From Ornithodoros turicata (taxonomy: Eukaryota; Arthropoda; Arachnida; Ixodida; Argasidae), in assembly GCF_037126465.1 (NCBI RefSeq), contig NC_088206.1, positions 12,127,187 through 12,191,186 on the forward strand: 64,000 nt of DNA. Direction: 5' to 3'. Of this stretch, positions 22,836 to 32,640 are shown piece by piece. The notes under the pieces were generated by a model. It was given only the letters and a program-made list of their open reading frames with translations. It did not search any database and was not told the DNA's origin. How positions within the stretch are numbered: the first letter of the stretch is position 1; each line of letters starts with the position of its first letter. The position numbers and the translations under genes were made by a program.

Positions 22836-23604
22836 GGTAGTTCTCCTGCTTGATGACAATACATACTAACTTTATTGCCTCCCGCTCGCGGGGCAGTTTT
22901 GCTTGCAGTACTGCTCCTGGAAAGATTTTTCCTAATCTGTTGCCCCTATCCCCTGTCCTTATGTGTAAAAGAGTCTACCTCCATGGGGAGCTCTCCTGCT
23001 TGATGACAATACACTTTCTGACCCTCCCCTGTCGCCTACCTCCATAGGTAGCTTCCCTACAATACACACACTTGTCGCACGGCACGAACAGAAGCAGGTC
23101 GCTTTGCTTGTCACGGAAATTAACTTCAAAGTGCGGATTTTTCTTTGATTTCCAATCCAATCCAACCTCAAACCTGTGCCGCTTAGCGTTCGGTGGCCCG
23201 GACTCCGGAAGTGCAGGGTGCCATCAAGCCATTCGTGCTGGTCTTCGTGCGCACCCTGGATATGAGCAGGGCCTGTATGGAAGCCTGGAGTGTTCTCGCC
23301 GCCGGTTGTCATCCACACGTCTTGTTCGCCATATTCAAGATGAGTGGGAGATCATGTTCTAGTCGCAGAGACCGTGCTAGCCTCCGAAGCGACTCCCCCT
23401 GAGTTCTGGACTTTTCGCATGGTCTGGCGGGCACGCACAGCTATACCGGCCTCTTCGGGTTGGAGCGGTTCCCCAGTATATGCAGGTTAGAGTTGCAACG
23501 CGTGTAAAGGTGCCTACCTCTATAGGTAGGTTCCGTATGGCAATGCACGCACTCACAAATGCTCGATGACAATACACCCCACTGCTGCCCAATAGGTAAT
23601 TCGG
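22836..23604. repeat. 0.76-kb duplication, copy 1
   Basis: Matches 25514-26275 at a constant offset of 2678 bp, dropping to 2674 after a 4-bp indel near 23530, with only scattered substitutions. It includes module A and B copies and the CAAACCTGTGCCGCTTAGCG unit. Confidence 0.85.
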
Positions 23605-23806
23605 GCCCGTATGGGAAAATTTCTATTCGTAGTATGTTCGCAGGTGATTTTTATGTATGCAGGGCAGGAAGTAACGGGACACAGGGACCGTGTTCGCAGT
23701 CTGCATGCTTCGGCGCACCGTCGAAACGATACGACGTTAAAATCATGACATCAGACCGCTACATTGTGCGATACTTGCGTAGACAGGATTATTGCACTCG
23801 AAGCCA
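23604..23806. repeat. Dispersed repeat, second copy (partner 19935-20135)
   Basis: Near-identical to 19935-20135, with small indels around GCAGGGCAGGAAGTAACGGG. It begins exactly where the 0.76-kb duplication ends, so the array was assembled from at least two independent copy events. Confidence 0.75.
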
Positions 23807-24291
23807 CTTAACGGTCGTCGGGGCAACATCGCTTGCGGTGTTGTTTCCGGGAAGACTTTTTCTAAAACAGTGACAGTGACAGTGATTTGGAATGTTTGAA
23901 ATGTGATGTGGGCAAGCTTTTGTTTGTCCCATCCTACAGTTGGCAATATGACTTGACAGAGCTTACGCTTGTCCCATCCTACAGTTGGCAATACAGTGAC
24001 AATACACTCTGATGAACAGCCTTAGTCGCTGGGCGAGAGTTGGTATTCAGAATGTTGTTCGAGTCTATTTGAGATGCTGCAGGAAGCCTGCCCCTGTGGC
24101 CGGCCTTCCATTTGATGCCAATACACTCTCAATACACTTGATTAGCCCGTGTGAAACGTTAGAGGGAGCCAGTCTGTGTGGCTGGTCTTCCGCTCCGATG
24201 CCAATGCCAATGATGCCAGTACATCCTTTGATGACTCCATTTGATGATGATGTATTTGATGATGCCAATACATAGATGACTCCCTGCTGTA

Positions 24292-25175
24292 GATGATGGT
24301 CGCTGGTTCCCGAGCGACGTATCTTCGAGTGATGACGAAGCGTGGGGTCAAAATGATGGTGACTTTGACATGGAGGCAGAGGCGTCAGCTGTTGTATCAG
24401 AGGAAGCAACATGCGTTTTTGTGAGGGCATTATTTCAAATTATGGCACTTTCTCTATCTACGCTGAATTGTAGGGTTCTTTCTCGCTGCATGTACAAAGC
24501 AACTTTCAGTATTACAGTGGGCTTCTAGTCATTCCATTGATATTCTTTTGCTGCAAGAAACTCATTTTCTTTCAGCAAAGGCTGTCAGGAATTTAGAGGC
24601 GAACCATCATGTTAGGGTGTTTTTTAGTCATGGCTCACCTCGTTGGTCAGGTGTTAGCATTATAATTTTTCCATCTTGTCGCGGCGTGGTAAAGTGGTTT
24701 GATCGCGACTGGGATGGTCGCGTTATTTCGGTTGAGTTGGGGCACCTAGCGGGCACAGTTCTCAGAATTGTGAACCTGTACGCTCCGGTCCGCTGGGGTG
24801 ACCGTACGGAATTAGGGGACTTGAGTATTTCATGTTGGGTAACCCAAACCTTGTGATTGCGGGGGACTTTAATTGCACTATTGACGGTCATGGGAGTGGA
24901 AGCAGGCCTGTAAACCAGGGCCTGTTGCAATTAGTTGGCGGCCTAGGACTCATAAATGCATTTTCGCACATAAATCCTGGAGTTTACCAGGACACGTGGT
25001 GCAATGCTCAGGGTGCACGTAGCCGTCTTGACCGTTTGTACGTTTCTCCTTGTTTGGGTAGCCATGTTTTGAAATGTGATGTGCTTCCCTCTGGAGAGCT
25101 TTCTGACCATGAGGGTGTGCGTCTCTCGCTCACTGGGTTGCGAGGTTCTGGCTCCGGATCCGGCTGTTGGAGGCT
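24292..25175 (+). pseudogene. Non-LTR retrotransposon (LINE) endonuclease fragment, frameshifted
   Basis: Encodes the AP-endonuclease domain of a LINE ORF2. Visible catalytic-region motifs are STLNCR (24460), DILLLQETHF (24540-24568), AGDFNCTIDG (24858-24886), SRLDRLYVS (25020-25045) and LSDHEGVRLSL (25105-25137). The frame shifts near 24480 and again near 24820. An open acidic frame (24292-24441, for example SSSDDEAWGQNDGDFDMEAE) runs into the first ATG at 24442 and may be an ORF1 tail. The coding match stops soon after GLRGSGSG (about 25160) and is followed at once by module A; reverse transcriptase is missing. Confidence 0.75.
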
Positions 25176-25513
25176 TTGTGCAGTTTGCGCGTTTGTACAC
25201 ACGGTAGCTCTCGGTACATAGGTAGCTCTCCTGCTTGATGACAATACACACGGTGTACCATATTTGAAACGTGATGTGGGCAAGTATTGCGCTTGTCCCG
25301 TCCTACAGTTGGCAAATAGCGTTGTAAAGGTGCTCCCCGTTTTTAGGACAAGGGCAGCAGTACTACTTTTGAAACGATATGTGGGCAACCTTGTGCTTGT
25401 CCCATCCTATAGCTGGCAATACAACGGTGTAAAGGGGACTACCTCTATGTAGGCTTAATTCTCTTACTATACGACAATGCACGCTAACGTTGTCTAAGCA
25501 GTCTACCTCCATA

Positions 25514-26275
25514 GGTAGCCCTCCTGCTTGATGACAATACATACTAACATTGTTGCCTCCCGCTCGCGGGGCAGTTTTGCTTGCAGTACTGCTCCTGGAA
25601 ATATATTTCCTAATCTGTTGCCCCCCTCCACTGTTCTTATGTGTAAAGGAGTCTACCTCCATGGGGAGCTCTCCTGCTTGATGACAATACACTTGCTGAC
25701 CCTCCTCTGTCGCCTACCTCCATAGGTAGCTTCCCTACAATACACACACTTGTCGCACGGCACGAACAGAAGCAGGTCGCTTTGCTTGTCACGGAAATTA
25801 ACTTCAAAGTGTGGATTTTTCTTTCATTTCCAATCCAATCCAACCTCAAACCTGTGCCGCTTAGCGTTCGGTGGCCCGGACTCTGGAAGTGCAGGGTGCC
25901 ATCAAGCCATTCGTGCTGGTCTTCGTGCGCACCCTGGATATGAGCAGGGCCTGTATGGAAGCCTGGAGTGTTCTCGCCGCCGGTTGTCATCCACACGTCT
26001 TGTTCGCCATATTCAAGGTGAGTGGGAGATCATGTTCTAGTCGCAAAGACCGTGCTAGCCTCCGAAGCGACTCCCCCTGAGTTCTGGATTGTTCGCATGG
26101 TCTGGCGGGCACGCACAGCTATCCCGGCCTCTTCGGGTTGGAGCGGTTCCCCAGTATATGCAGGTTGGAGTTGCAACTCGTGTAAAGGGGCCTACCTCTA
26201 TAGGTTCCCTATGGCAATGCACGCACTCACAAATGCTTGATGACAATATACCCCACTGCTGCCCAATAGGTAATT
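25514..26275. repeat. 0.76-kb duplication, copy 2
   Basis: Partner of 22836-23604. Between the two copies lie the 23604-23806 repeat, module C copies and the LINE fragment, so the duplication is spaced, not directly tandem. Confidence 0.85.
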
Positions 26276-26300
26276 CACCTACTTGATGACAATACGGACT

Positions 26301-27600
26301 AACGTTGTCCAGAGCAATCACCCCTCGGTAGCGTTGTTTTCTATCGAATTTGTTGTTTTGTGTTGTGTTGTAATTTTGAAAAGCAGTTGTTCCAGCGATG
26401 TGATAAAGATTTTTGGTAATCCCGTTTTCAACTGCACGCTCTTCGTATGTCTTTGATAGTGAATTCCAATACTCTAACGTCAAAGTACCTTGAAAGCAAC
26501 GAGTTACTTTTAAAAAGAGTGGCTATCCTAAATACTTTTCAAGATTGAGTATTTAGTATACTCTAATCAGTTACTTTTTCGCCCGATATCCCTTCACTTA
26601 ACTTAAATACTTTTCGTGAGTATCTCGTACGAGCCTCACGCAGATATATGAAATATTAAAGTATTTCATAGAGATTACAAATTATAAAGTATATATGTAA
26701 TGCAGTTTTTTAATACTACAGAAAAATATTTAAAAAATGTCACGGGGATTTAGATCAATATCTATATGCTTCGTGTTTCAGAGCCAGGTTCGAGAGAAAT
26801 ATCATTGCCCAGCACACCTCACAATGAATCGACCACCCAGCCTTACATCCGCAACCTAAAACCATGGAAGTTTTACAGCCTCGCGAATTCTAAGCGCCAA
26901 TCGACGTTCTCCTCAGACATGGTCGGAAGAATCGAAGAGACTGGTTTCCTTCATCCAAGTACGTGACTGGAGTTCTGCATTAATTAGTCTAAGCTCAGCG
27001 GGTGACGTTTCGGGGTGGCTGGTCGCTCTGTCTTCTGAGTGCAACACAAGTCACGGATCCGTTGTGACTTGTTATGCAAACCTTACGTGAAACACAGGTC
27101 GGCAACCGATTTGCAGGTACATCCAGAGAAGCGTTATGCATGGCTACCCTGCATGAATGTGTCTCAACGTCACATATTTATGTGTGTACATTCGCGGTAT
27201 ATAGTTGCTTGGGTGGAGGTTCGTCCCGGAATAGATGTTATTCTGGTGATGATGTTTCGAGGTTATGCTACGGCTACGAAACGAGGGGAGATACATGTAT
27301 TAGAACAACATTCAACATCACATCGTTCTTCATGGTGTGATGGTGGATGATGTAGATGAGGACCATCAGAGTAAATTTGCCGACCTATGGGTCCTTCTTA
27401 TAGGACCTGTTAGGGACGTTATAGGACCTGTAGGGGGTATGAAATCGAACATACCTACAGCAAGAGCTTTTACAGGACCAAGGCACAATAGGCAGTATAA
27501 GAATACCAAGGTACCGTGCGCAAGGTACCATGGTACCCAAATGCTATTTTAGTAGCTATTTTAGAAGCAGGGGACTGCCCAGGAACAATGAAGATACATG
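26301..27600. other. No gene recognised
   Basis: Anonymous sequence after the module array. ACAAGTCACGGATCCGTTGT (27047-27066), followed by GACTTGT, forms a small inverted repeat. Short repeats of ATAGGACCTGT occur around 27400-27440. Confidence 0.4.
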
Positions 27601-27769
27601 CCAGTCAAATACGATTCTGAACATTACTCATCAACAACAGTAAAACATCATTACACATGTGTGTAAACCGCAGAATCTTTTTCGAACCGAAGTCCAATAG
27701 TGTCCAAAAGGTCAAAAGAGATTTGAGGGCATAGCGTTGGTGGGGTGGATTTGGCCAGGGACCAAGCAA

Positions 27770-27885
27770 TTTTGTGAAAAGGCTCCTTATTTCATTCCCC
27801 ACATCACTGCCAGCAATGGGGTAGAGTATCGCCCCCTGGCGATGAAACTTCCCATTCATCATCTCACAATAAAGTTGCTGTCGTT
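27770..27885 (+). repeat. Short interspersed repeat ending in CACAATAAAGTTG
   Basis: Contains CATTCCCCACATCACTGCCA, GGGGTAGAGTATCGCCCCCT, GGCGATGAAACTTCCCATTC and ATCATCTCACAATAAAGTTG. Copies occur at 15414-15500 (minus), 17985-18032 and 43925-43995. The shared 3' end with an AATAAA word suggests a retroposed 3' tail. Confidence 0.65.
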
Positions 27886-28756
27886 GTCCCTTTCGGACTT
27901 ACAAGTGTCCCGTCTTCACAAAAATATCGGTGTGGAATCTTCTGACTTCGAGTTTGTTGAACCACTGCGTGCTCCACTGTCCTTTCGTGCTTGTGTGGCC
28001 GCTTTACTTACCATAAACCTCTACTACATAAGAGACCTTATTCGAACCAGGAAGAGACCTTACAATTTTACCGCAACTAGCGTAAAACCGACGCAAGCAG
28101 TCACCAACCTTGAGCCATCATCTGTAGAGTAAAATTCAGTAGACGGCCACGTTTTCCAACGCATCAGTCATAAAGGTGCCGGAACCTGCCCACTTTACGT
28201 ATCTGACGTCTGACGCAGTCATTTACATAGGCGCCTCTGCTCGAATGCCATGCCATTCCACCCGTTCGTGTCTATGCTAATCACACAAGTTTGAGCTCAT
28301 TTCAAGGCCTCTCCTTTTGCTTCTGTTGCACTGTAGTATATGGAGTGATCTACAAAGTTACGTTTCGAGGACGTAACTTGACCCTCTAAAGTGTCTATTT
28401 TGCGACGATATACACGATATACACGATATACACAGAGCTTGAAGATGTCCTGTCTCTTTAGAGTTAAATGGTGTCACCAAAGGGTTAATGCATGCAGTTT
28501 TAACGGAACTCCGTGTTGTGGTTCAGTCGGTATGGAGGGAACATGAAAGCGTAGTGTCTACGTGGCAGTGCGCTCTGATGTTTATGGACGAAAGGATGTA
28601 TGAAGGATGTGATGTGAACGGTGTAGCAGTAGCGGTGGGTGATACAAAATATGAGGTCACGAACACGCTGAGGTCTCAAACGAGAAGTGCACGCCATGTA
28701 CAGCATTCGCCTCATTTGTACGCATACTCTTTTTCTGTTTCTTTTTTTGGTTTCGA
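27886..28756. other. No gene recognised
   Basis: Contains a short tandem of ATATACACG near 28410-28430 and chance reading frames only. Confidence 0.4.
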
Positions 28757-28832
28757 TATCGGTGGTTGCGTGTCCTCTTACCTCATCCGAGGTTGTGGGT
28801 TCGAACCCGGTTGATGACGCCAGCAACTTGGT
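28757..28832 (+). repeat. tRNA-like SINE head, second family
   Basis: Holds GTGGGTTCGAACCCGGT (box B) followed by GATGACGCCAGCAACTTGGT and AGCATGC. The unit at 61629-61735 has the same order (GCGGGTTCGAACCTGGC, GAGGACGCTGCGCAACTTTG, CAGCATGG). Confidence 0.5.
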
Positions 28833-28917
28833 AGCATGCTAGCGCTTGCTTGGATAGGTCGTTCTCCGCCATTAAAGGCGGCCTGCCTTCTTATCATTAT
28901 CGTGAAGCATTACGAAT

Positions 28918-29149
28918 ATCACTGGGAGGCGACACGTACAGGTTCGAATTCTGTCACCGGCTGTACTGTCTGAGGTTTTCCCTGGGTTTTCCGAAGACTT
29001 TCCAGACGAATGCCGGCACAGTTCCCCCTGAAGTCGGCCCAGGACGCATACTAAACCCCCTGTCTCCCCCTCCTTCTTGCTGTTCTCTCTCCATCTGTCC
29101 ACGTCTGTACGCCGCTCATAGCCACAGCGCTAACACGGAATAAAAAAAA
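28918..29149 (+). mobile_element. tRNA-headed SINE, copy 2
   Basis: CAGGTTCGAATTCTGTCACC is followed by the same body as the 14484 copy (GGTTTTCCGAAGACTTTCCA, GCCGGCACAGTTCC, GAAGTCGGCCCAGGACGCAT), ending ACACGGAATAAAAAAAAA. The A-box region is degenerate. Confidence 0.7.
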
Positions 29150-29351
29150 ATACGAATACCATCATCATCATCATTATCATCACGAATATCTGCTTCGATA
29201 TTTTCTATTCTATTTTCCTCTCCTTTCGAAGCAGAAGGTAAAACGGAGGCGCGTTTAGATGGGGAGTAGGTTTACACGTAAGGTGAGTCAGCTTATTTAT
29301 TTATTTATTTATTGTAAATAAATAATGTAAATTCTAATAAATAAATAATGT

Positions 29352-29545
29352 GTGGCGACATGCTGCACGTACCGCAGATAATTTGGACCACTTGGAGTTC
29401 TTTTGATGTGCATCGGAAATCTCCGACACACGGTGCTGCGATGTTTACCTCCCCCACATTGCTACCGTCCTCGGCCGGGATCGAACCCGCGATCTTGAGC
29501 TCGGCAAGCCAACACGTTACGGACTGAGCTATACCGAGGCTGGCT
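29352..29545 (-). mobile_element. tRNA-Gly-like SINE
   Basis: Read on the minus strand, 29545-29474 gives CCTCGGTATAGCTCAGTCCG, an anticodon-loop-like TTGCCGA and GCGGGTTCGATCCCGGCCGA, so a degenerate tRNA-Gly(GCC) head. The body follows (29473-29352) and then ATTT/AATA simple repeat at 29289-29347. The body recurs at 32482-32640. Confidence 0.65.
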
Positions 29546-29792
29546 AGACTCGTTTATGTTTATTTAATTGTTGCTGATTTTTAATATTTCACGCGCTTTC
29601 CATGCAACGCCCATAATCAATCAGTCAAGCACAGTGCTGAAGATGACGACGAAGAGAGTGACGTTCAGTATCTGTGAAGAAGAAGACATAAAATAAAAGG
29701 CAGAGAAGGAAAAAAAGTGAAGACGCCGGCCGCGCTGGTTCAGCCAGCTGCTCCAGAACAATTGGTGGATGTTATATCAATAACCACTGCCG

Positions 29793-29880
29793 CGGGTTTT
29801 TCCTGGGTTTTCCTCAGACGCTTTCAGACATATGTCGGCACAGTTCCCCTAGAAGTCGGCCCAGGACGCACATTTCCCCA
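29793..29880 (+). mobile_element. Partial SINE body
   Basis: Contains TTTTTCCTGGGTTTTCCTCA, ATGTCGGCACAGTTCC and GAAGTCGGCCCAGGACGCAC. No tRNA-like head remains. Confidence 0.6.
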
Positions 29881-31654
29881 GGGCGTCAGTCGTGACGTTG
29901 CCCACATACGTGAGGCCGACAACGGCAAGCCCTTTCACCACCACCACCACCACCACCACCGCGAGATGTTGCGAGCGATGTGTCTTAAAAGATGGCCGCA
30001 GTCACCAGGAAGTCTTCCAGAAAGCGCACCAGGGCGCTAACTGCGGATTGTCTTTTGCTGATTTGGCCAGTCCCCACACCTTATCCTCGCTGAGTATCGA
30101 CGGTCCAGCTTATTGAGCGCACCCTTCAGAGGCAGAGGCTGCCTTGGTGTATACGCACACAAGCCGCACAGGCGTATATTGAGGGGACCGAACTAGTACT
30201 AAACTTTTATACTGCCTTCTCGGAGACTGAACTTCGACTGCCACCATCTTGATCATCATCAACTTCCTATGGTGCACGCAATATGAGCAAGAATTGCTGT
30301 CACCTGCAGCACCCTTGTCATCTCCTTACGTCACCACACGTGCCGTTTTCTCCCAGTTCGTCCAGCGTCACCGCGTCATTTTGCCTAAGCGCACGTCCCC
30401 CCTTCTAATTGGCCATGCGCTGTTGACACACCTGACGTCATTACACACATTGCTCAAACGTCAAAGCAGCGTTCAGCCTACACAAAATCGTATGTGTTTT
30501 TCTTCCGCGCTTCATCGCAACAAAAACGAGGCCTCGAACAGGACCACACATGACATCATCTCATGTTCTCTGAGAAACGAGGAAATAAATGCTGACCAGC
30601 TTGATAAGTGACGTCATCCGTGAAAAGTGAAGTTTTAAAACACAGAGGGCGGTGGAACAAGAACGCACAAGGCATCCACCCCCCACCCCTTCTTCTTCCT
30701 TGGTGTGGAGCGATTTGCAGAGTTTTGCAACTGTCAGGCCTTTTTGTGCGCGAAAGGACCTTCGAGAATGGAAAAGCGTTTTCGTAAGTGGCGTCTCCCT
30801 GCGGCGGAGCGAAGCGTAAAGTGGTCGCTTGATGACGGACATTAGGTTTCTTCAGATGCGCTATTCGATGGCTTTGAAAAAGGGAAAAACGGGTCGTTTC
30901 TTCTCTGCCCAGTAATTAGGTTGGGCCCTGGCGTGCTACGTTGCACTTGGGACCACGCTTTTGTGTGCTTGAGGACAACGTAGAGGGCGCAGTTTTGAGT
31001 TTCGTCACATAGAAAAGTGTGCTTCGTTTAAAGAAGTTTTAAGCTTACGTAACTTGTGAGTGCATCTTGGATGATGGAAGGATGAAAGGACGTGCTCTTT
31101 GATTTTTTTACATTTGTTTATTTCATGTTTTTCGATCATGTAGTGCTGGTTCGAGATTAATCTATTTTTGAGTGCACGTATACATGTAAAATACGTGAAG
31201 GACTTTTTGGTTATAGAAAAATGGTGGCACGTACAACCGAGTAGCTGGCTAATCGTAATCACTCGTGGGAAAGTAGAATAGAATAAAGTAGAAGTGAAAA
31301 AAAAAAAGAAACTAAATAAATATGTCCTCTATGTTAGTATGAGCATATATCGACCATCATGATAATTCTAAGTTACGTGCACACTAATAAAAATAAAGTG
31401 TTTGTATTTGACAACGTTCGGTGGAGCCTGTAGAGGAGAAAATTGAGATCGTAGAAGTGACACGTCACAAATATGACATTATGATGAGGATGAAATTAGG
31501 AGGCGTGGGAGATAATAGTATGGAAATGACAGCCACATTGGGCTCTGCGCAAGCAGCTGTATCTCTCTTCCTCTTCTTTATCGCTCTTATTTGAAACGAC
31601 GAAGACATTTTCTGTGACTTCACAGTCGGGTTTGAAAGATAAGACTTTGTACTG
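29881..31654. other. No gene recognised; CCA microsatellite and two CRE words
   Basis: (CCA)n lies at 29936-29960. Perfect TGACGTCA words occur at 30433-30440 and 30609-30616, 176 bp apart, in locally GC-rich sequence. ATGGAAAAGCGTTTTC before GTAAGT near 30770-30790 could be a first exon but is too short to support. Confidence 0.35.
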
Positions 31655-32110
31655 CACTCTAAGAAAAAATGGAGTAGTTATTTTGGGGAGTGCATTGCCA
31701 CAAAAAATTAGTCCCTCTAGGTAGTAAATGCACGGGCGTAAATGAATGTCACAGAGTGGGGACTGGTTTCAATCTCTGTTCTAACAGTCCCACAGGTACA
31801 TAATTCGTGTGCATGAATGAAAATACTTCGAATTCAACCGTCAACCGTGATATGTCGAGTGATATAAAATCTTGCGGCATCCATAGGGCACAATTTGCCA
31901 CGAAAGAACCGATAACTGTTTCTTATTTCATCCAATACACGAAGAGCCCATATTTACGTAGACTGATGCGTTCAGGAGACCATTTACGAAGTTCAGTGAC
32001 TATTTGCAGTCCTGGGGAGTAAATTTCGAGGTCAGGGGACTAAATGGGGAGTAACTGCAATCTAGGGGACTGGGAGTTGCAATTACTTCCTATTTTACTC
32101 TCCTTCTTCT
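31655..32110. mobile_element. CACTCTAAGAAAAAA-family element, copy
   Basis: Starts CACTCTAAGAAAAAATGGAG, then GCATTGCCACAAAAAATTAG and GTAAATGAATGTCACAGAGT. Ends near TGCAATTACTTCCTATTTTA and CTCTCCTTCTTCTT. The order matches 47052-47810 and 53451-54864. The right terminus has been replaced by a TTATT microsatellite. Confidence 0.65.
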
Positions 32111-32481
32111 TATTATTATTATTATTATTATGCAACCGGATTATATTATATGCAATATTATGCAACCGGATTGTGTCCTAGATGTACAGCGGACTTTTCT
32201 CGCTTCCTCTCACTCGAAAAACAATGGAGAAGACTATTGAATAAAGAAGCTATGTGCCTTTTCGCGTTCTTGTCGTCATCGTCATTATCATCATCATCAT
32301 CACTACTACCATTAGCAGCAGCATTCTCATTGTTGTGGTGTGACGAAATAAAAGGCAACGATATATCGAACGACAGCAGCAGCAGAACCAAGTTAACTTG
32401 TGCTTTACAGTTGAAATTGTTATTGGCCGCGGCTCTAATAATTAGACACGGATTTACGCGTAAGGTAATTCATATATTTGT

Positions 32482-32640
32482 GTGGCGACATATTCCTGTG
32501 TGCCGCAGTGTAGGACCGCGAATCATTTTCACCACGTAGTGTTCTAACGTGCGGCAGAAAACTCCGACAGGCGGTGCTCAAAGCAGTTTACTTTCCCCCA
32601 CTTTGCTATGCCGTTGTCTTCCGGCAAGCCGGGCGTTATT
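32482..32640 (-). mobile_element. Partial SINE body (as 29352-29470)
   Basis: Shares GTGTGGCGACAT, GCCGCAG, AACTCCGACAGGCGGTGCT and TTTACTTTCCCCCACTTTGC with the 29352 copy. The tRNA-like head has decayed. Confidence 0.55.

Larger units (their letters stand above)
17190..26300. repeat. Array of three recurrent hairpin-forming modules
   Basis: Three short units recur throughout. Module A is CTACCTCCATAGGTAG followed by TTCTCCTGCTTGATGACAAT and ACAC. Module B is ACGGTCGTCGGGGCAGCATC, GCTTGCGGTGCTGTTCC, CGGGAAGATTTTTTCCTAAA. Module C is TTTGAAATGTGATGTGGGCA, AGTTTTCGCTTGTCCCATCC, TACAGTTGGCAATAC. Each contains an internal stem: CTACCT/AGGTAG in A, CAGCA.CGC/GCGGTGCTG in B, GGGCAAG/CTTGTCCC in C. 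By eye there are about 15 copies of TTGATGACAATAC-like words, about 11 of B and 6 of C. Most are in the plus orientation, with A inverted at 17590-17640 and 19695-19760. Modules are separated by unrelated or larger repeated segments. No coding capacity is evident. The class is unknown to me. Confidence 0.75.

Noticed and set aside
22959..23318. 119-codon minus-strand frame, duplicated at 25637-25996
   Set aside because: Both copies lie in the 0.76-kb duplicated repeat. The frame spans module sequence, and its identity between copies follows from DNA duplication, not selection.
17190..26300. CRISPR-like repeat/spacer layout
   Set aside because: Repeats differ in length and type, occur in both orientations, spacers vary from tens to hundreds of bases, there are no cas genes, and the sequence is animal nuclear DNA.
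28500..28826. Overlapping 108-codon frames on both strands
   Set aside because: Mirror frames around a SINE head. No splice context or protein similarity.
29474..29545. Functional tRNA-Gly gene
   Set aside because: The anticodon stem has mismatches and the sequence is followed by a repeated SINE body, so it is a tRNA-derived repeat.
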